Of a stretch of DNA of 7,697 nt, positions 5,946 through 7,697 are shown piece after piece (the first letter of the stretch is position 1; each line of letters opens with the position of its first letter). Under the pieces are notes generated by a model. It searched no databases and was not told the DNA's origin. It saw nothing but the letters and a program-made list of their open reading frames with translations. The position numbers were made by a program, and so were the translations under genes. The DNA is from DASSOY01 sp035776675 (lineage in GTDB: Bacteria > Bacillota > Bacilli > Bacillales > DASSOY01). Where the stretch lies: positions 1 through 7,697 of the forward strand of contig DASTWO010000059.1 in NCBI GenBank assembly GCA_035776675.1. The letters run 5' to 3'.

Positions 5946-7589
5946 ATGCTGAGATTGGAAGTTCGAAATCTTGAAAAGAGTTATCGTGACCGGTTGATAG
6001 TCAAAACGGATGAATTGCGGGTACAGCATGGGGTACGGATTGGCATTGTCGGCTTGAATGGTGCCGGGAAATCCACTTTATTGGATATTCTATCGGGAGA
6101 TGCGGAGCCTGATTCAGGGAAAGTCATTCAACACGGTACCACAGCGGTTGTTCCACAACTGGATGATTTCGGGGAACAAGGGATTTCTCCGGGTATAGAA
6201 GGAAAATGGCAGGTTCGGCGGGTTTCAGATGAGCATATGAGCGGCGGGGAACGAACGAGAAGGAAGATTGCCCGGGCTTTGGCGGAGAAGGCTGATCTTC
6301 TGTTCGCTGATGAACCGACAAGCCATCTAGATCTTGAGGGCATTGAACACTTGGAGGCGGAACTTAAACAGTACAAAGGGGCAGTCTTTCTGATCTCTCA
6401 CGATCGGGAATTGCTGGATGTCGTTTGTACAAAAATCATTGAGGTGGAAGACGGAGAAGTTCATGAATATAAAGGGAATTACAGCGCTTATCGGGAGCAG
6501 AAAGCTCACCAGAAGGAGCGTGCCTGGTTTGAATACGAGGCATATACGAAGGAAAAAAAACGCCTAAAGGCCGCCACCGTTGAAACGAGTCAAAAAGCGA
6601 AAAATATGCGGAAAACGCCGAAACGAATGGGGAATTCCGAAGCTCGTCTTCATAAGAGAGCTGTCAATGGGAAAAAGCAGTCATTGGAAAGCCAGGTCAA
6701 AGCGATTGAGTCACGGATCGACCATTTGGAGAAGAAAGAAAAGCCAAAGGAACAGGATGCGGTTCAGTTCGATATTCAATTTTTCTCGCCTGTTCATGGG
6801 AAAACGGCGATTCAACTGGAGAGAGTGACGAAACGGTTCGGAGAACGTACATTGTTCAGGGATTTGTCCTGCTCGATCAAACCGGGAATGAAAGTGGCTC
6901 TCTTTGGAAAGAACGGCACCGGCAAGTCAACTTTGTTAAATATGATTGTTTCCAGGGAGGAAGGCGTGCGAGTGGCTGGGAGCGGGAAAATCGGCTACTT
7001 CCATCAAAATTTAGCCAACTTGGATGAAGACAGGTCAATTCTTGAAAATGTCAGTGAAAAGAGTCCGTATCCGGAAACGATGATTCGCACGATGTTGGCG
7101 CGCCTGTTATTTAAACGCGACGATGTATTTAAATCTGTTGGCGTTCTAAGTGGCGGTGAAAAGGTGAAAGTGGCGCTGGCGAAGATATTTCTCGGCGACC
7201 ATAATATTTTACTGTTAGACGAACCGACCAACTATCTTGATATATTCACTCATGAGGAATTGGAAGGCGTTCTTCAGGCATACCCGGGCACGATTCTATT
7301 TGCTACGCACGATCGAAGGCTTATGAATCAACTGGCGGATCATGTCCTGGCCATTGAAGCGGATCAAGTTGTGTTCTTTGAAGGCAATTACGATCAATAC
7401 ATGAAAAGCAAAGAACAGCCGGAACCTTCAGCCGACAGTAACGAACAAACGATCATGAAGTTGGAAAACGAATTGGCTGAGGTGATCGGTCGCTTGTCCT
7501 TACCGCAGAAAGAGGATGATAAACAAGAGTTGGAAGAACGTTATCAAGGCTTGCTGAAAGAGTTGAAGGCAACCAGGTCAAAATCTTAG
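5946..7589 (+). CDS. ABC-F ATPase, antibiotic-resistance (ribosome protection) type, VmlR/Vga-like
   Basis: This soluble protein of 547 residues has two ABC domains and no membrane helices, as in ABC-F factors that bind the ribosome E site and dislodge antibiotics. Domain 1 has Walker A GLNGAGKST (36-44), signature MSGGE (98-102), Walker B LLFADEP (118-124) and H152. Domain 2 has Walker A GKNGTGKST (321-329), signature LSGGE (401-405), Walker B LLLDEP (422-427) and H455. Between them lies a charged helical linker (about 185-285), including KRMGNSEARLHKR, the part that reaches the peptidyl-transferase centre in resistance ABC-Fs. A charged C-terminal extension (about 495-547) resembles that of VmlR, which is also 547 residues as I recall. 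The segment from Q71 to the first signature is very short (about 28 residues), so the Arm subdomain is minimal. Domain 1 has EPTSHLD where EPTNHLD is usual. Likely substrates are lincosamides, streptogramins A or pleuromutilins; this is inferred. The attenuated leader supports a resistance role. Confidence 0.88.
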   Translation: MLRLEVRNLEKSYRDRLIVKTDELRVQHGVRIGIVGLNGAGKSTLLDILSGDAEPDSGKVIQHGTTAVVPQLDDFGEQGISPGIEGKWQVRRVSDEHMSGGERTRRKIARALAEKADLLFADEPTSHLDLEGIEHLEAELKQYKGAVFLISHDRELLDVVCTKIIEVEDGEVHEYKGNYSAYREQKAHQKERAWFEYEAYTKEKKRLKAATVETSQKAKNMRKTPKRMGNSEARLHKRAVNGKKQSLESQVKAIESRIDHLEKKEKPKEQDAVQFDIQFFSPVHGKTAIQLERVTKRFGERTLFRDLSCSIKPGMKVALFGKNGTGKSTLLNMIVSREEGVRVAGSGKIGYFHQNLANLDEDRSILENVSEKSPYPETMIRTMLARLLFKRDDVFKSVGVLSGGEKVKVALAKIFLGDHNILLLDEPTNYLDIFTHEELEGVLQAYPGTILFATHDRRLMNQLADHVLAIEADQVVFFEGNYDQYMKSKEQPEPSADSNEQTIMKLENELAEVIGRLSLPQKEDDKQELEERYQGLLKELKATRSKS

Positions 7590-7596
7590 AACAATG

Positions 7597-7631
7597 AAGG
7601 AGAGACGCCCCTCGGTTGTCTCTCTTTTTTT
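7597..7631 (+). terminator. Intrinsic terminator after the ABC-F gene
   Basis: GAGAGAC (7600-7606) and GTCTCTC (7618-7624) are perfect 7-base arms around an 11-nt loop, followed by seven T residues (7625-7631). It begins about 10 nt after the ABC-F stop codon and should end that transcript. The minus strand has no suitable T-run, so it acts on the plus strand only. Confidence 0.9.
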
Positions 7632-7637
7632 CACCGC

Positions 7638-7687
7638 ATGATTTCCTCGTTTTTCGCAAAAACTAGGGGCGAAATCATTTTCTTTTT
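7638..7687 (+). repeat. Nested inverted repeat, possible second terminator
   Basis: ATGATTTC (7638-7645) and GAAATCAT (7671-7678) are perfect 8-base arms. Inside them GTTTTT (7649-7654) and AAAAAC (7658-7663) form a second 6-bp helix around CGC. A T-rich stretch (7679-7687, interrupted by one C) follows, so it may be a weak backup terminator. The stems are A/T rich, and it could instead be the start of a regulatory region for a gene beyond the right edge. No gene is seen from 7590 to the end. Confidence 0.4.
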
Positions 7688-7697
7688 GTCGAAAGTG

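Noticed and set aside
5881..5952. A 23-codon frame (ATG 5881) overlapping the ABC-F start, as a coupled leader peptide
   Set aside because: No ribosome binding site precedes it, and its sequence is largely dictated by the terminator stem.
1..7697. CRISPR array, tRNA or rRNA, insertion sequence or phage genes
   Set aside because: No regularly spaced repeats, no tRNA-like cloverleaf, and no transposase, integrase or terminal repeats were seen.

Overview
The window looks like chromosomal DNA from a low-to-moderate G+C Gram-positive bacterium, most likely of the class Bacilli. This rests on strong AGGAGG-type ribosome binding sites, use of GTG and TTG starts, sigma-A style promoters, intrinsic terminators, a LiaFSR cell-envelope stress system and a Bacillus-type FadH. 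The species cannot be fixed from the sequence alone.

Layout. (1) Positions 1-205, minus strand: the N-terminal 68 codons of a multi-pass membrane protein that runs off the left edge. (2) Positions 206-520: a divergent intergenic region with several inverted repeats, a perfect 7-4-7 palindrome (406-423) and a candidate sigma-A promoter (445-473). (3) Positions 521-4782, plus strand: a tightly packed five-gene operon encoding an ABC-2 type ATPase, its six-helix permease, a LiaF-like inhibitor, a LiaS-like intramembrane-sensing histidine kinase and a LiaR-like response regulator. Junctions are overlaps of 23 and 8 nt or gaps of 11-13 nt. (4) Positions 4877-5650: a 2,4-dienoyl-CoA reductase (FadH), 94 nt after liaR. 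(5) Positions 5651-5945: a non-coding leader with a perfect-consensus sigma-A promoter, a small upstream ORF, a long hairpin and an intrinsic terminator that ends right at the next start codon. (6) Positions 5946-7589: an ABC-F ATPase of the antibiotic-resistance (ribosome protection) type, followed by a good terminator (7597-7631) and a second inverted repeat.

How the genes work together. The five-gene operon reads as a cell-envelope stress module. LiaF would hold LiaS off; envelope damage would release LiaS to phosphorylate LiaR. LiaR may then activate its own operon, including the exporter, possibly through the palindrome just upstream of the promoter. Unlike the Bacillus subtilis lia locus, there is no liaI/liaH here; the ABC transporter takes that place. 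The ABC-F gene is a separate unit that appears to be under antibiotic-responsive ribosome-mediated attenuation. Both units are consistent with defence against antibiotics, one acting at the membrane and one at the ribosome.

The most interesting feature is the ABC-F leader. The 3' strand of the uORF hairpin (5800-5808) can pair either with the uORF strand (5742-5750, 9/9) or with the 5' arm of the terminator (5798-5808 with 5911-5921, 10/11 including one G-U). The uORF stop codon lies inside that switching strand, and the 3' arm of the terminator is itself the ribosome binding site of the ABC-F gene. I read this directly from the bases; the regulatory logic is inferred.
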